Source of the DNA: a virus
Virus record (IMG/VR): IMGVR_UViG_3300010885_062701
Span: 1 to 31,818 of that record
Direction: 5' to 3' (one strand)
Length of the DNA: 31,818 nucleotides
Positions 7,753-15,844 of the stretch are shown piece by piece; position 1 is the first letter of the stretch, and each line of letters begins with the position of its first letter. The translations under genes and the position numbers were made by a program. Under the pieces are notes generated by a model that saw only the letters and a program-made list of their open reading frames with translations, was not told the origin of the DNA and did not search any database.

Positions 7753-9005
7753 GCACGAGATACTCAACTAGGAAAAAGTACGGCAGAGATTCGATCAGCC
7801 TTGGGTACGAGGGAACCTCAGTCCCCGAGGATATCACCGTACCATCATGTGGGGTGGAGGACGTTGATCGCGCGATATTCAGCCTGTTCGAAAAGGACCT
7901 TCCACTGATATACGCTCTCAAGGATGGAAGCACGAAGAAGGTTCCGGTCATATTCGCGACCGGTGAGCGCTTCGCTATCAACAGGAGAAAGGATCCCCTA
8001 CGTGACAAGAACGGTGCGCTTATCGTCCCTCTGATAACGATAGTGAGAAGCGGGATCGAGCAGCAGGCTGCGAAGTCGATAGAGATGGGAGATCTCGGAA
8101 CAATAGACATCAAGAGAAGGCTCTCGAAGGATGACCCGCTCTACCAGAGAATAATAAACGCGCAGGGTCTCAGAAACACGGGCATCGAATCTAGGAGACC
8201 GCACCTCGATCGTCCGGGAAGGACACTCGACGGTAGGCTACTTGAGCCGAACCTGGGGGCTGGAATATACGAGACGATCTCGATACCTGTTCCGAAGTTT
8301 TTCACCGCGAAGTACGAGGTTACTCTCTGGACCCAGTTCATGCAGCACAGCAACGACATCCTCACGACGATCATGAGTGGGTACCACAACGTCCGCGCAA
8401 GATCTTACAGGATAGAGACCCCGAGCGGGTACTGGTTCAATGCGATGTTCGACCCGGACATCTCCTCGGACACAACTTTCGACAACATGACGGATGATGA
8501 GAGGACGATAAAGCACTCCTTCACCGTCAATGTTCCCGCTTTTATAGTTCTGCCCACGTCCCCGGGCGTTCCGAACGGGCTGCGGAGGTTTGTCTCCGCG
8601 ACCCAATTCACTTTCGGTATCGTTGCGGGAGTCGATGACGAGCTGCCAGCTGGGAATGTCGACGATATGAGGATCGATTCAAGGATCCTGGACCCAATCT
8701 CGACTGTCGATGACCCGACAATCATGGGCATGACATCCTTGAGCTCCGCCCGACAAGCTGAAACTGCCGCGGGTGGTGTGGACAAGAGGCAGTCAGCCCA
8801 GCTCCCAGCTGCTTCAACCGCTGTGGGCGGTACCGAGTCATCCTCCATCTCATCACGTAGCACCACCAGGAAGCTCACAGAGGACCCTCTGACGGGAAAG
8901 CAGATGGACGTTATGGTCAAAGTGAGAAGTGTCTCCAGGGCCCACGGAGAGGAGATCCTGACAACGATAAACAACCCATTAAAATCGGACAGGGATCTAA
9001 AATGA
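7749..9005 (+). CDS. 15: tail completion / terminator protein, T4 gp15-like
   Basis: This 418-residue protein starts at ATG 7749, overlapping the stop of the upstream gene. The core K-Y-E-V-T-L-W-T-Q-F-M-Q-H-S-N-D-I-L (about residues 192-210) followed by a G-Y-W-F element (about 227-231) is the pattern of the proximal tail-completion/terminator family that caps sheath and tube (gp15 in T4, 272 residues). The C-terminal 130 residues are Ser/Thr/Asp-rich, with no recognised domain, and make it longer than T4 gp15. Its place between neck and sheath genes fits. The call rests on pattern and position, so moderate confidence. Confidence 0.55.
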   Translation: MSTRYSTRKKYGRDSISLGYEGTSVPEDITVPSCGVEDVDRAIFSLFEKDLPLIYALKDGSTKKVPVIFATGERFAINRRKDPLRDKNGALIVPLITIVRSGIEQQAAKSIEMGDLGTIDIKRRLSKDDPLYQRIINAQGLRNTGIESRRPHLDRPGRTLDGRLLEPNLGAGIYETISIPVPKFFTAKYEVTLWTQFMQHSNDILTTIMSGYHNVRARSYRIETPSGYWFNAMFDPDISSDTTFDNMTDDERTIKHSFTVNVPAFIVLPTSPGVPNGLRRFVSATQFTFGIVAGVDDELPAGNVDDMRIDSRILDPISTVDDPTIMGMTSLSSARQAETAAGGVDKRQSAQLPAASTAVGGTESSSISSRSTTRKLTEDPLTGKQMDVMVKVRSVSRAHGEEILTTINNPLKSDRDLK

Positions 9006-9070
9006 TGTCGTCGTTTCGCTTCCTTCGTGATACTTAGCTTTTGATTAGCCCATATGATTAGGAGCAACTG

Positions 9071-12000
9071 ATGTCGGAACAAATCTTTCGCTCTCCTGGA
9101 TTCTTTGAACGGGAGATAGAGCTTACCGCCCCGGGCGCGCAACCGACGGGCGTCCCAGGTGGGCTCATCGGAGCCGCAGCCTCGGGGCCGGCCTTTGTGC
9201 CGACGACCGTGTCGTCTTTTTCGGATTTTTCGGCTCGCTTCGGCGGCCTTGACCCGGATCGTCCTGCAACTTACGCCGCCAATGAGTGGCTGAAGCACAA
9301 GGGTGCCCTCACCTTCATCCGCGTCCTCGGCGCGGGTGCAAACGCGAGCATGTCCGACGTCGCAACGACCCTGACTCAGGGTGTGGTGCGCAACGCTGGA
9401 TTCAAGGTGACAGGATCAACCGTCGCCCTCCCGGCTGGCGACGCCCGTAAGACAGGAGCCGTGCAGTTCCTTGTCGCCCGTCACTCGATCCCAGCAAGCT
9501 CAACCACACCTTCTGAGTGGAAGGGATTCCCGATTTTCAGCGAGAACCCAAGCTTCAACCCGCCCTCCATCGGAGACACCCTGAACATCGTTCGTGGCGT
9601 TCTCATGTTCCCGACCGGTGCGCGAGGAATGGTTCTCGACATGACGGGAGCAAACTCCCAGTGGTCCGACGGCGGCTCGGTGATCGATGATGTTGCCTCA
9701 ACGGATCTCAATGCTGCTTCCTCGAACTACAAGAAGTTCAAGTTCGTGATCTCGAGCTCGCAGGGCTCATCTTTCGGGACGACAGACGGCTACAGCGGGC
9801 TTCGAATCCTGACAGCGTCTCTCAACCCGAGCGCGAATGATTACTTCGGTAAGGTCTTCAACACGGACCCGAAGAAGTTCCAGGCTGAGCAGCACGTGCT
9901 CTACCTCGACTTCCCGATCGAGGACGAGCTCGTCGGTCTCGATGTCACGGGTGACAGCTGCGTCGCGGTCGCCTCAGGATCGTCGAACACATACCTCCAG
10001 AATTTTGGGCGGTTCGACACACGTTACACGACAGCCCGGACTCCCGCGATCATCTCGCAGCCCTTCGGAAGCCTCGAGCATGAGCTCTTCTACTTTGAGA
10101 CTCTCACCGACGGAGAGTCAGGAAACGCTCTCTACAAGGTCTCGATCTCCAACGTGAAGGCCTCGACGGATCCGAGAAATCCGTACGGCACCTTCGATGT
10201 CAACGTTCGCGACCTGTACGACTCTGACACTTCTCCCCAGATTCTGGAGACCTTCGCAGGTTGCGACATCAACCCAGCGAGCCAGAACTACGTCGCTAAG
10301 AAGATCGGTGACCTCAAGGTCTCTTACAACTTCGACGCAAGCGACGAGTCCGAGCAGCGTCTTGTGATCAATGGAAACTTCCCGAACGCAAGTCGCAGGA
10401 TCAGGGTCATCACGGCAGCTGGTCTCACGACGGGTGTTGTTCCCGCAAGCGCCCTTCCGTTCGGATTCAAGGGTATCCCGGTTGTCAGAACATCGCAGAC
10501 CCTGACCGACACTTCCTCGGCTCTCACCGAGGGAACGAGAACCTACGGTGCTGGTGCGAACGCTCTCCCGAGACTTTACTGCAGCAGCTCCGTTGCGACA
10601 ACCCTCACGGGCTCGATCGTTCCACCGCTTCCGTTCCGCTTCAAGGCGACGAAGGGAACCGTGGACGGATCTGCCTACATCGGATCGCCGGGTCTCCTCG
10701 AGATTCCTGACTCACGCTACCACTGGGGCGTGAAGTTCGAGCGTCTGCCTGCGACAGCTTCCATCTCAAGCGCCGTGATGAACTCCAACGATGGGACCGA
10801 GTTCAATCCTCTTATCCTTTCCTACTCGAAGATGCAGGGAATCCAGAAGCTCTACGCTCTCGTGACTGGATCCGATGCCGATATCTTCAACGCGAATAAG
10901 TTCACTCTCGCTAGGGTCGCACTTTCCAACACATCACTAACGGATGTCACGGGAACTGTCGAAGCTCACATGAAGGAGACGGCTTACATCAGGAATGGAG
11001 TTCCGAGCACAACGGACTACAGGATCGCTGATGCCGCTCTTGGTGGAAGCCGAATCACCTTCGCCTCACTGCTTTCAGGTTCGGCGAACACATTCAACAA
11101 GTTCGCTGAGTACGCAAAGTTCTCGACGATGTTCTACGGTGGATTCGACGGAGTCAACATCCTCGACGCAGCTTCTGCGAAGCTCGGGGATCGTGCCACC
11201 TCAACGGAGTCCGGTGGGCTCGCGGCAGGTGGTGTTGAGCCGATCGCAAGATCAGGTCTCGGTTACGACCCGGCGGGCAGCAGCCTTAGCAACAACGCTG
11301 TGAACTCCTACAGGGTCGCTTCGAAGCTCATGACTGACAAGTACACCGTCAATGTCAATGTGATCGCAACGCCCGGCGTCCGCGAGCCGCTCGTGACCGA
11401 CTACCTCGCTCGCAGGCTTTCGTCCTACGCTCTTGGAATGTACGTTCTTGATGCTCCGGCTTACTCCGACGCAAATGTTAGAATCTTTGAGGATTCTGCG
11501 TTGAAGCCGAACGTCACGAAGACCGCTGACGCTGTTACCGCAAGGTCACTCAACAACAACTACGTCGCTACCTACTTCCCGGATGTGTTCGTCAATGATA
11601 CAACAACGAACAGAAGGGTCAAGGCGCCCGCCTCCATCGCTGCTCTCGGCGCTCTTGCGTACAGCGACAGAGTCGCCTACCCATGGTACGCGCCGGCTGG
11701 ATTCAACAGGGCTGCTCTTGACTTCGTCACCAACGTTGAAGTAAGGCTTAACACATCCGATCGCGACTACCTGTACGATAACAGAATTAACCCAATCGCG
11801 ACCTTCCCTGGTAACGGTTTCGTTATCTTCGGACAGAAGACACTCCAGGTTTCGAAGTCGGCCTTCGATAGGGTCAACGTTCGCAGGCTCTTCCTCGAGC
11901 TCAAGCGCGTTATCCAGGACGTGGCACGTGGCCTTCTGTTCGAGCCCAACGACGCGACAACGAGGCAGTCTTTCATCGATCGAGCCACCCCGCTTCTGAG

Positions 12001-12181
12001 TCTCATCAAGGCGCAGGCTGGTATCGAGCAGTTCAGGATCGTCATGGATTCAACGAATAACACTGCTGCCGATGTTGCCGCGTACAGGTTGAATGGTCGA
12101 ATTGTTGTGGTTCCAACAAGAGCGGTAGAATTCATCGCTGTCGACTTTATCATCACACCGGCGGGCGTCGAGTTCGTCTAA
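9071..12181 (+). CDS. 18: tail sheath protein, gp18-like, copy 1
   Basis: This 1036-residue protein starts at ATG 9071 with AGGAG at 9060-9064. The N-terminus (F-R-S-P-G-F-F-E-R-E-I-E, then G-G-L-I-G-A-A, then F-I-R-V-L-G-A-G) is the sheath opening. The C-terminus (A-F-D-R-V-N-V-R-R-L-F-L-E-L-K-R, L-L-F-E-P-N-D, then V-D-F-I-I) is the conserved domain that links subunits around the tube. It is far longer than T4 gp18 (659 residues); the extra length sits in the middle and probably forms surface domains. The 65-base gap upstream (9006-9070) holds only this ribosome site and AT-rich sequence with no hairpin that I can see. A second complete copy follows at 12221. Confidence 0.92.
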   Translation: MSEQIFRSPGFFEREIELTAPGAQPTGVPGGLIGAAASGPAFVPTTVSSFSDFSARFGGLDPDRPATYAANEWLKHKGALTFIRVLGAGANASMSDVATTLTQGVVRNAGFKVTGSTVALPAGDARKTGAVQFLVARHSIPASSTTPSEWKGFPIFSENPSFNPPSIGDTLNIVRGVLMFPTGARGMVLDMTGANSQWSDGGSVIDDVASTDLNAASSNYKKFKFVISSSQGSSFGTTDGYSGLRILTASLNPSANDYFGKVFNTDPKKFQAEQHVLYLDFPIEDELVGLDVTGDSCVAVASGSSNTYLQNFGRFDTRYTTARTPAIISQPFGSLEHELFYFETLTDGESGNALYKVSISNVKASTDPRNPYGTFDVNVRDLYDSDTSPQILETFAGCDINPASQNYVAKKIGDLKVSYNFDASDESEQRLVINGNFPNASRRIRVITAAGLTTGVVPASALPFGFKGIPVVRTSQTLTDTSSALTEGTRTYGAGANALPRLYCSSSVATTLTGSIVPPLPFRFKATKGTVDGSAYIGSPGLLEIPDSRYHWGVKFERLPATASISSAVMNSNDGTEFNPLILSYSKMQGIQKLYALVTGSDADIFNANKFTLARVALSNTSLTDVTGTVEAHMKETAYIRNGVPSTTDYRIADAALGGSRITFASLLSGSANTFNKFAEYAKFSTMFYGGFDGVNILDAASAKLGDRATSTESGGLAAGGVEPIARSGLGYDPAGSSLSNNAVNSYRVASKLMTDKYTVNVNVIATPGVREPLVTDYLARRLSSYALGMYVLDAPAYSDANVRIFEDSALKPNVTKTADAVTARSLNNNYVATYFPDVFVNDTTTNRRVKAPASIAALGALAYSDRVAYPWYAPAGFNRAALDFVTNVEVRLNTSDRDYLYDNRINPIATFPGNGFVIFGQKTLQVSKSAFDRVNVRRLFLELKRVIQDVARGLLFEPNDATTRQSFIDRATPLLSLIKAQAGIEQFRIVMDSTNNTAADVAAYRLNGRIVVVPTRAVEFIAVDFIITPAGVEFV

Positions 12182-12186
12182 TCAAC

Positions 12187-12196
12187 AATAGTTAAG
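12187..12196 (+). promoter_or_regulatory. candidate regulatory element AATAGTTAAG (copy 1)
   Basis: AATAGTTAAG lies between the two sheath genes, ending 24 bases before the start codon of the second. The identical 10-mer occurs at 15255-15264 before the tube gene. A late promoter is possible; a chance match between two AT-rich spacers is not excluded. Confidence 0.3.
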
Positions 12197-12220
12197 CGAA
12201 GAGATTAAGGAGTTCAACGA

Positions 12221-15200
12221 ATGGCTGCGCCAGGCATAACACTAAACGAGATCGATAGCACCGGTGGTGTAACGGAGGTTCAACCCTCGGGCCGCTCCGC
12301 CGGTGTGATTGGAACGGCAACGCAGGGAACGGCGTTCGTGCCGATCACCTTCGCGAATAACACACAGTTCACAACTGAGTTCGGCAATCCGGATGCGAAT
12401 TATCACGCTCCCTTTGCCCTGTACCAGTGGCTTAGCAACGCCTCAGCTGGAACATACGTCAGGGTTCTCGGCGCCGGAGACGGAAACAAGAGAACGACAG
12501 GCGCCACAAACGCAGGAAGCGTGACAAATGCAGGATTCGTGGTCGGCTCCCGGAAGGTTCAGGTGTCCAACGGTCAGCTCGGCAACAATCCCTACGCGAC
12601 TGCCGGCGGTCTGGAAGGTAGGACGTACTTCCTCGGATGCTACATGTCCGAGTCTGCGGGCTCCTGGTTACTTTCCGAGCCAGGAATCCAGACATCGACG
12701 GCAGCCCAGCCGATCGTTCGCGGCGTTCTTTTCGCAGCGTCGGGAGTTCAGATCACCGTATCAAGCTCAGCGCCGGGAGCGACATCTGATATCTACTCAT
12801 TAGCTGCGACGACTGCCAGCCCTGCAAAAGGCTGGTTCACCGGATCGCTCGATCTCCGGAGCGGAGAGCAGACATTCGTGCTCTTCCTGAACGGACACAC
12901 CGATTCCGCTGGTTACCCAAGCATCCTCACGGCATCATTCAACCCAACTTCCGACTCCTACTTCGGAGCAAAGTTCAACAGCAACCCACTTCTTCTCGAA
13001 GAGCACGGCTACGTCCTCTACAATCACTACGACGTTCTGGACGCTTTCGCAGTCCCAACTGGATCCGGAGTTGCAGCTGAGGCTGCGATCCGTCGTGTTA
13101 GCACGTCAGCCGCTGTCGAAGAGATCGTGTTCTGCCTTTCCGGCTCTCAGTCAAGGAACAACGGAACCACAACATTCCCGAACTACGACGGATTCGAGGA
13201 CAGGTACGGTCATCCGATGACCCCGTACGTAACATCCCAGAACTTCGGTGGGACTCGCTACAATCTCTTCAAGATCCACGCTCGTGGCGACGGTGCAGCG
13301 ACCAATGAACTGTACAGGGTCGCGATCGAAAGCATCAAGTACCCTGCTGCTGGCTCTTACGCTACGTTCACCGTGAAGATTCTTAGCTTTACCGGAGAGG
13401 ACGGCTACGCGACCGTATACGAGACATACTCTGGATGCGATCTTGATCCTGATAGCGACAACTTCATTGGAAAGAAGATCGGTGACCAGAACACCTACTT
13501 CGATTTCGATCGTACCGCTGATGCCCAGAAGATCATTGAGGAAGGACTCTACGGCAAGGTCTCACGTCGGGTCAGAGTTGAGCTCTCTGATGAAGTCATC
13601 AACAAGGTCATCCCGTCGAACACTATTCCCGTCGGTTCACGTGGTCTCTACCACCTAGTGACCTCTGGGTCTGGTTTCATGTCGACTGGTTCATCGGGCC
13701 CGTCGGCTCACCTCAACGTTCCCCTGACGAACGCGCGTGAGGCGCCGGTCTTCTTCCGTCGCAGCATCAACGTAGGAGACGTTGCCGGTGGCGCGAACGC
13801 CACGGGCGAGAGCAAGCTCTACTGGGGACCCCAGTTCGGCCTCTACAACTCAACGACTCGTCCTAACGATGGAGTCTCGACCTCCACCGAGACACTCGGT
13901 GCTGGCGGACTTTCAAGCTACACCAAGTACTTCCCGAAGTACCACACGACCTATCAGAACCCGTGGGTCGGTGACAATGATGGCGCAGCCACCGTCAACG
14001 GCTCCGTGGTGGACGCTGACCTCTTCAACAGGAACCTCTTTACGCTTGAGAACATCCAGGTTCAGACAAGCTCCGGCGGTACTCTCGACAGAGACCGTTG
14101 GGACGAGGCTGTGTACCAGAGGGACGGAATTCTTGACGCCAGCCTCGGTGGACGTTTCATCGACACAACGATCGATTTCCCGTCCAGTACTCCGTCATCT
14201 TACCTCAAGTTCGTGACCTTCATGCAGGGAGGCTTCGATGGTCTCAACATCTTCGATGCAGATAAATTCTACATGCGTGATGCTGCGGCTCGTCGAGAGA
14301 TGGACTACAGCAACCAGGGTCAGCTGAACGGACCGACGGTCGCTGCCTATCGCAAGGCGGTAGACATCATGGGTAACAAGACTTACTCGGACATCAGCGT
14401 CCTCGCGATTCCGGACACTCGTCACCCCGCGATCACCGACTACGCTCTCTCGGCGATGCAGACAAAGTTCGATGCTCTTTACATCGCCGATGTCGAGCTG
14501 AAGGACGATAACAACAACTTCGTGACTGCCTCCATCAACGCCGGGTCTTCATACCCCAACGTCAACGTCGCGTTCACATCAACGAGGTTCAAGAATCGCA
14601 GCCTCAACAGCTCATTCGGTGCTGCTTACTTCCCGGACGTGAACGTCAGCGTTGACCCGGGAACCGGCGTAGCAGTTAGCACACGCCTTCCAGCTTCGAC
14701 CCTGGTCCTCGGCGCCTACGCGCAGAACGATCGGATCGGATTCACTTGGAGCGCACCGGCAGGCTACACAAGAGCGGTTATTCCTGGAAACTCCCTTAGC
14801 ACGATACTCAACAACGATAACATCAACACCGTTTACGATGCTGGTATCAACCCGATCGTTTCGGTTCCTGGCGCGAATATCGTGATCAATGGACAGAGGA
14901 CAACTCTCGTTGAGGGCTCGGCTCTTGATCGTGTTAACGTCCGTCGTCTGCTCATCGAGGTTCGTCGTCGAGTGAAGGCTGTTGCTTACGGTCTTCTTTT
15001 CGAGCCGAACAGAGAGTCGACCATCGCTCGTTTCAATGCTGCCGTTACACCGATAATGAAGCAGATCCAGTCCCAGCGCGGTGTTGAGAGGTATCGCGTG
15101 CAGATTGACACCACCACCACCACACAGGCTGACATAGAGAATAACACGATTCGTGGTAAGATCTACCTGCAGCCGACAAAGACCGCAGAGTTCATCTCGA

Positions 15201-15238
15201 TTGATTTCGAGGCGACAAATGCTTCAACCTTTGTCTAA
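12221..15238 (+). CDS. 18: tail sheath protein, gp18-like, copy 2
   Basis: This 1005-residue protein starts at ATG 12221 with AAGGAG at 12207-12212. It is a clear paralogue of the protein before it: G-V-I-G-T-A against G-L-I-G-A-A, R-V-L-G-A-G in both, the central G-C-D-L/I-x-P-x-S-x-N and K-K-I-G-D in both, F-Y/M-x-G-G-F-D-G-L/V-N-I in both, and L-D-R-V-N-V-R-R-L plus L-L-F-E-P-N near the end. It therefore keeps both the N-terminal arm and the C-terminal linking domain and looks functional. The two copies have diverged widely outside these blocks, so the duplication is old. A mixed sheath, or different copies for different tail zones, is possible; which copy is the main sheath cannot be told here. 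Confidence 0.92.
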   Translation: MAAPGITLNEIDSTGGVTEVQPSGRSAGVIGTATQGTAFVPITFANNTQFTTEFGNPDANYHAPFALYQWLSNASAGTYVRVLGAGDGNKRTTGATNAGSVTNAGFVVGSRKVQVSNGQLGNNPYATAGGLEGRTYFLGCYMSESAGSWLLSEPGIQTSTAAQPIVRGVLFAASGVQITVSSSAPGATSDIYSLAATTASPAKGWFTGSLDLRSGEQTFVLFLNGHTDSAGYPSILTASFNPTSDSYFGAKFNSNPLLLEEHGYVLYNHYDVLDAFAVPTGSGVAAEAAIRRVSTSAAVEEIVFCLSGSQSRNNGTTTFPNYDGFEDRYGHPMTPYVTSQNFGGTRYNLFKIHARGDGAATNELYRVAIESIKYPAAGSYATFTVKILSFTGEDGYATVYETYSGCDLDPDSDNFIGKKIGDQNTYFDFDRTADAQKIIEEGLYGKVSRRVRVELSDEVINKVIPSNTIPVGSRGLYHLVTSGSGFMSTGSSGPSAHLNVPLTNAREAPVFFRRSINVGDVAGGANATGESKLYWGPQFGLYNSTTRPNDGVSTSTETLGAGGLSSYTKYFPKYHTTYQNPWVGDNDGAATVNGSVVDADLFNRNLFTLENIQVQTSSGGTLDRDRWDEAVYQRDGILDASLGGRFIDTTIDFPSSTPSSYLKFVTFMQGGFDGLNIFDADKFYMRDAAARREMDYSNQGQLNGPTVAAYRKAVDIMGNKTYSDISVLAIPDTRHPAITDYALSAMQTKFDALYIADVELKDDNNNFVTASINAGSSYPNVNVAFTSTRFKNRSLNSSFGAAYFPDVNVSVDPGTGVAVSTRLPASTLVLGAYAQNDRIGFTWSAPAGYTRAVIPGNSLSTILNNDNINTVYDAGINPIVSVPGANIVINGQRTTLVEGSALDRVNVRRLLIEVRRRVKAVAYGLLFEPNRESTIARFNAAVTPIMKQIQSQRGVERYRVQIDTTTTTQADIENNTIRGKIYLQPTKTAEFISIDFEATNASTFV

Positions 15239-15254
15239 GATTTCAACGATACGT

Positions 15255-15264
15255 AATAGTTAAG
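15255..15264 (+). promoter_or_regulatory. candidate regulatory element AATAGTTAAG (copy 2)
   Basis: This is an exact copy of the 10-mer at 12187-12196, ending 14 bases before the tube gene start. The tube gene usually needs very high expression, so a promoter here would make sense, but the evidence is only the repeat and its place. Confidence 0.3.
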
Positions 15265-15278
15265 GAACAGGAGACACT

Positions 15279-15767
15279 ATGGCCGAGACACTCTCAGTCA
15301 CCGATATGCTACCCAACAAGTTCGAACCGAAGAGGAAGAACCGATGGGTCTTTGCGGTCGAAGGAATCGATGCTTACCTCATCAAGTCGACGAAGCGCCC
15401 GAGCGTGAAGACTGAGGAGAAGGAAATTCCTTGGATCAACTCACGTCGTTACATCGCTGGAAAGACGACATTCGATACGATCGACGTTGTCCTCTACGAT
15501 GCTATCGCACCCTCCGGCGCCCAGCAGGTGATGGAATGGGTTCGTACCCACTTCGAGTCAGTCTCAGGCCGCGCGGGTTACGCCGACTTCTACAAGCGTG
15601 ACTGCCAGCTCAAGATGCTCGACCCGGTCGGCACGGTGGTGGAGCTCTGGGATATCAAGGGCGCGTTCATCACGTCAGCTGGTTTCGGTGACCTTGCTTA
15701 TGATGGCGACGATCCGATGGAAATCTCGCTGACACTCCGCTTCGATAATTGTGTTCTACAATATTGA
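15279..15767 (+). CDS. 19: tail tube protein, T4 gp19-like
   Basis: This 162-residue protein is almost the same length as T4 gp19 (163). ATG 15279 follows AGGAG at 15268-15272. Typical features are N-K-F-E-P-K-R-K-N-R-W-V-F near the N-terminus, K-R-P-S, then G-K-T-T-F-D-T-I-D-V-V-L-Y-D, A-Q-Q-V-M-E-W-V, and a final strand pair ending in S-L-T-L-R-F-D-N-C. This is the Phage_T4_gp19 family, which stacks as hexameric rings to form the inner tube for DNA passage. Its place after sheath and before the tape-measure region is standard. An HNH endonuclease gene now separates it from the next tail gene. Confidence 0.93.
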   Translation: MAETLSVTDMLPNKFEPKRKNRWVFAVEGIDAYLIKSTKRPSVKTEEKEIPWINSRRYIAGKTTFDTIDVVLYDAIAPSGAQQVMEWVRTHFESVSGRAGYADFYKRDCQLKMLDPVGTVVELWDIKGAFITSAGFGDLAYDGDDPMEISLTLRFDNCVLQY

Positions 15768-15774
15768 CGTGAGG

Positions 15775-15798
15775 ATTCGACAAAATATTTTGTCGAAT
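15775..15798. other. 24-bp perfect palindrome between tube gene and HNH gene
   Basis: The two 12-base arms ATTCGACAAAAT and ATTTTGTCGAAT meet with no spacer, seven bases after the tube stop. As RNA it would form a hairpin of about 8-10 bp that could mark the 3' end of the tube transcript. There is no T-run after it, so it is not a classical terminator. As DNA it could be an operator or an insertion scar of the endonuclease gene. Confidence 0.7.
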
Positions 15799-15807
15799 TA
15801 ATAAGTC

Positions 15808-15844
15808 ATCTGGTCCATGGTATATTTACTATCATGGACCAGAT
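15808..15844 (+). promoter_or_regulatory. 15-bp hairpin covering the HNH endonuclease start codon
   Basis: Arms at 15808-15822 (ATCTGGTCCATGGTA) and 15830-15844 (TATCATGGACCAGAT) pair over 15 positions with one G-U and a 7-base loop. The ATG at 15834 is in the right arm, so readthrough RNA from the tube gene would hide the start. No Shine-Dalgarno sequence is visible in front of the ATG. The loop region TATATTTA matches 6 of 8 bases of the T4 late promoter. A transcript starting inside the loop would lack the left arm and free the start. T4 intron endonuclease genes are controlled in this way. Confidence 0.72.

Noticed and set aside
8405-9298. 297-codon open frame on the - strand
   Set aside because: It lies across the gp15-like gene, the spacer and the first sheath gene, lacks domain sense, and opposes two clearly coding + strand genes; it is a codon-bias shadow.
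15111-15125. ACC microsatellite near the end of the second sheath gene
   Set aside because: A short run of Thr codons in a coding region; too short for any special role to be argued.
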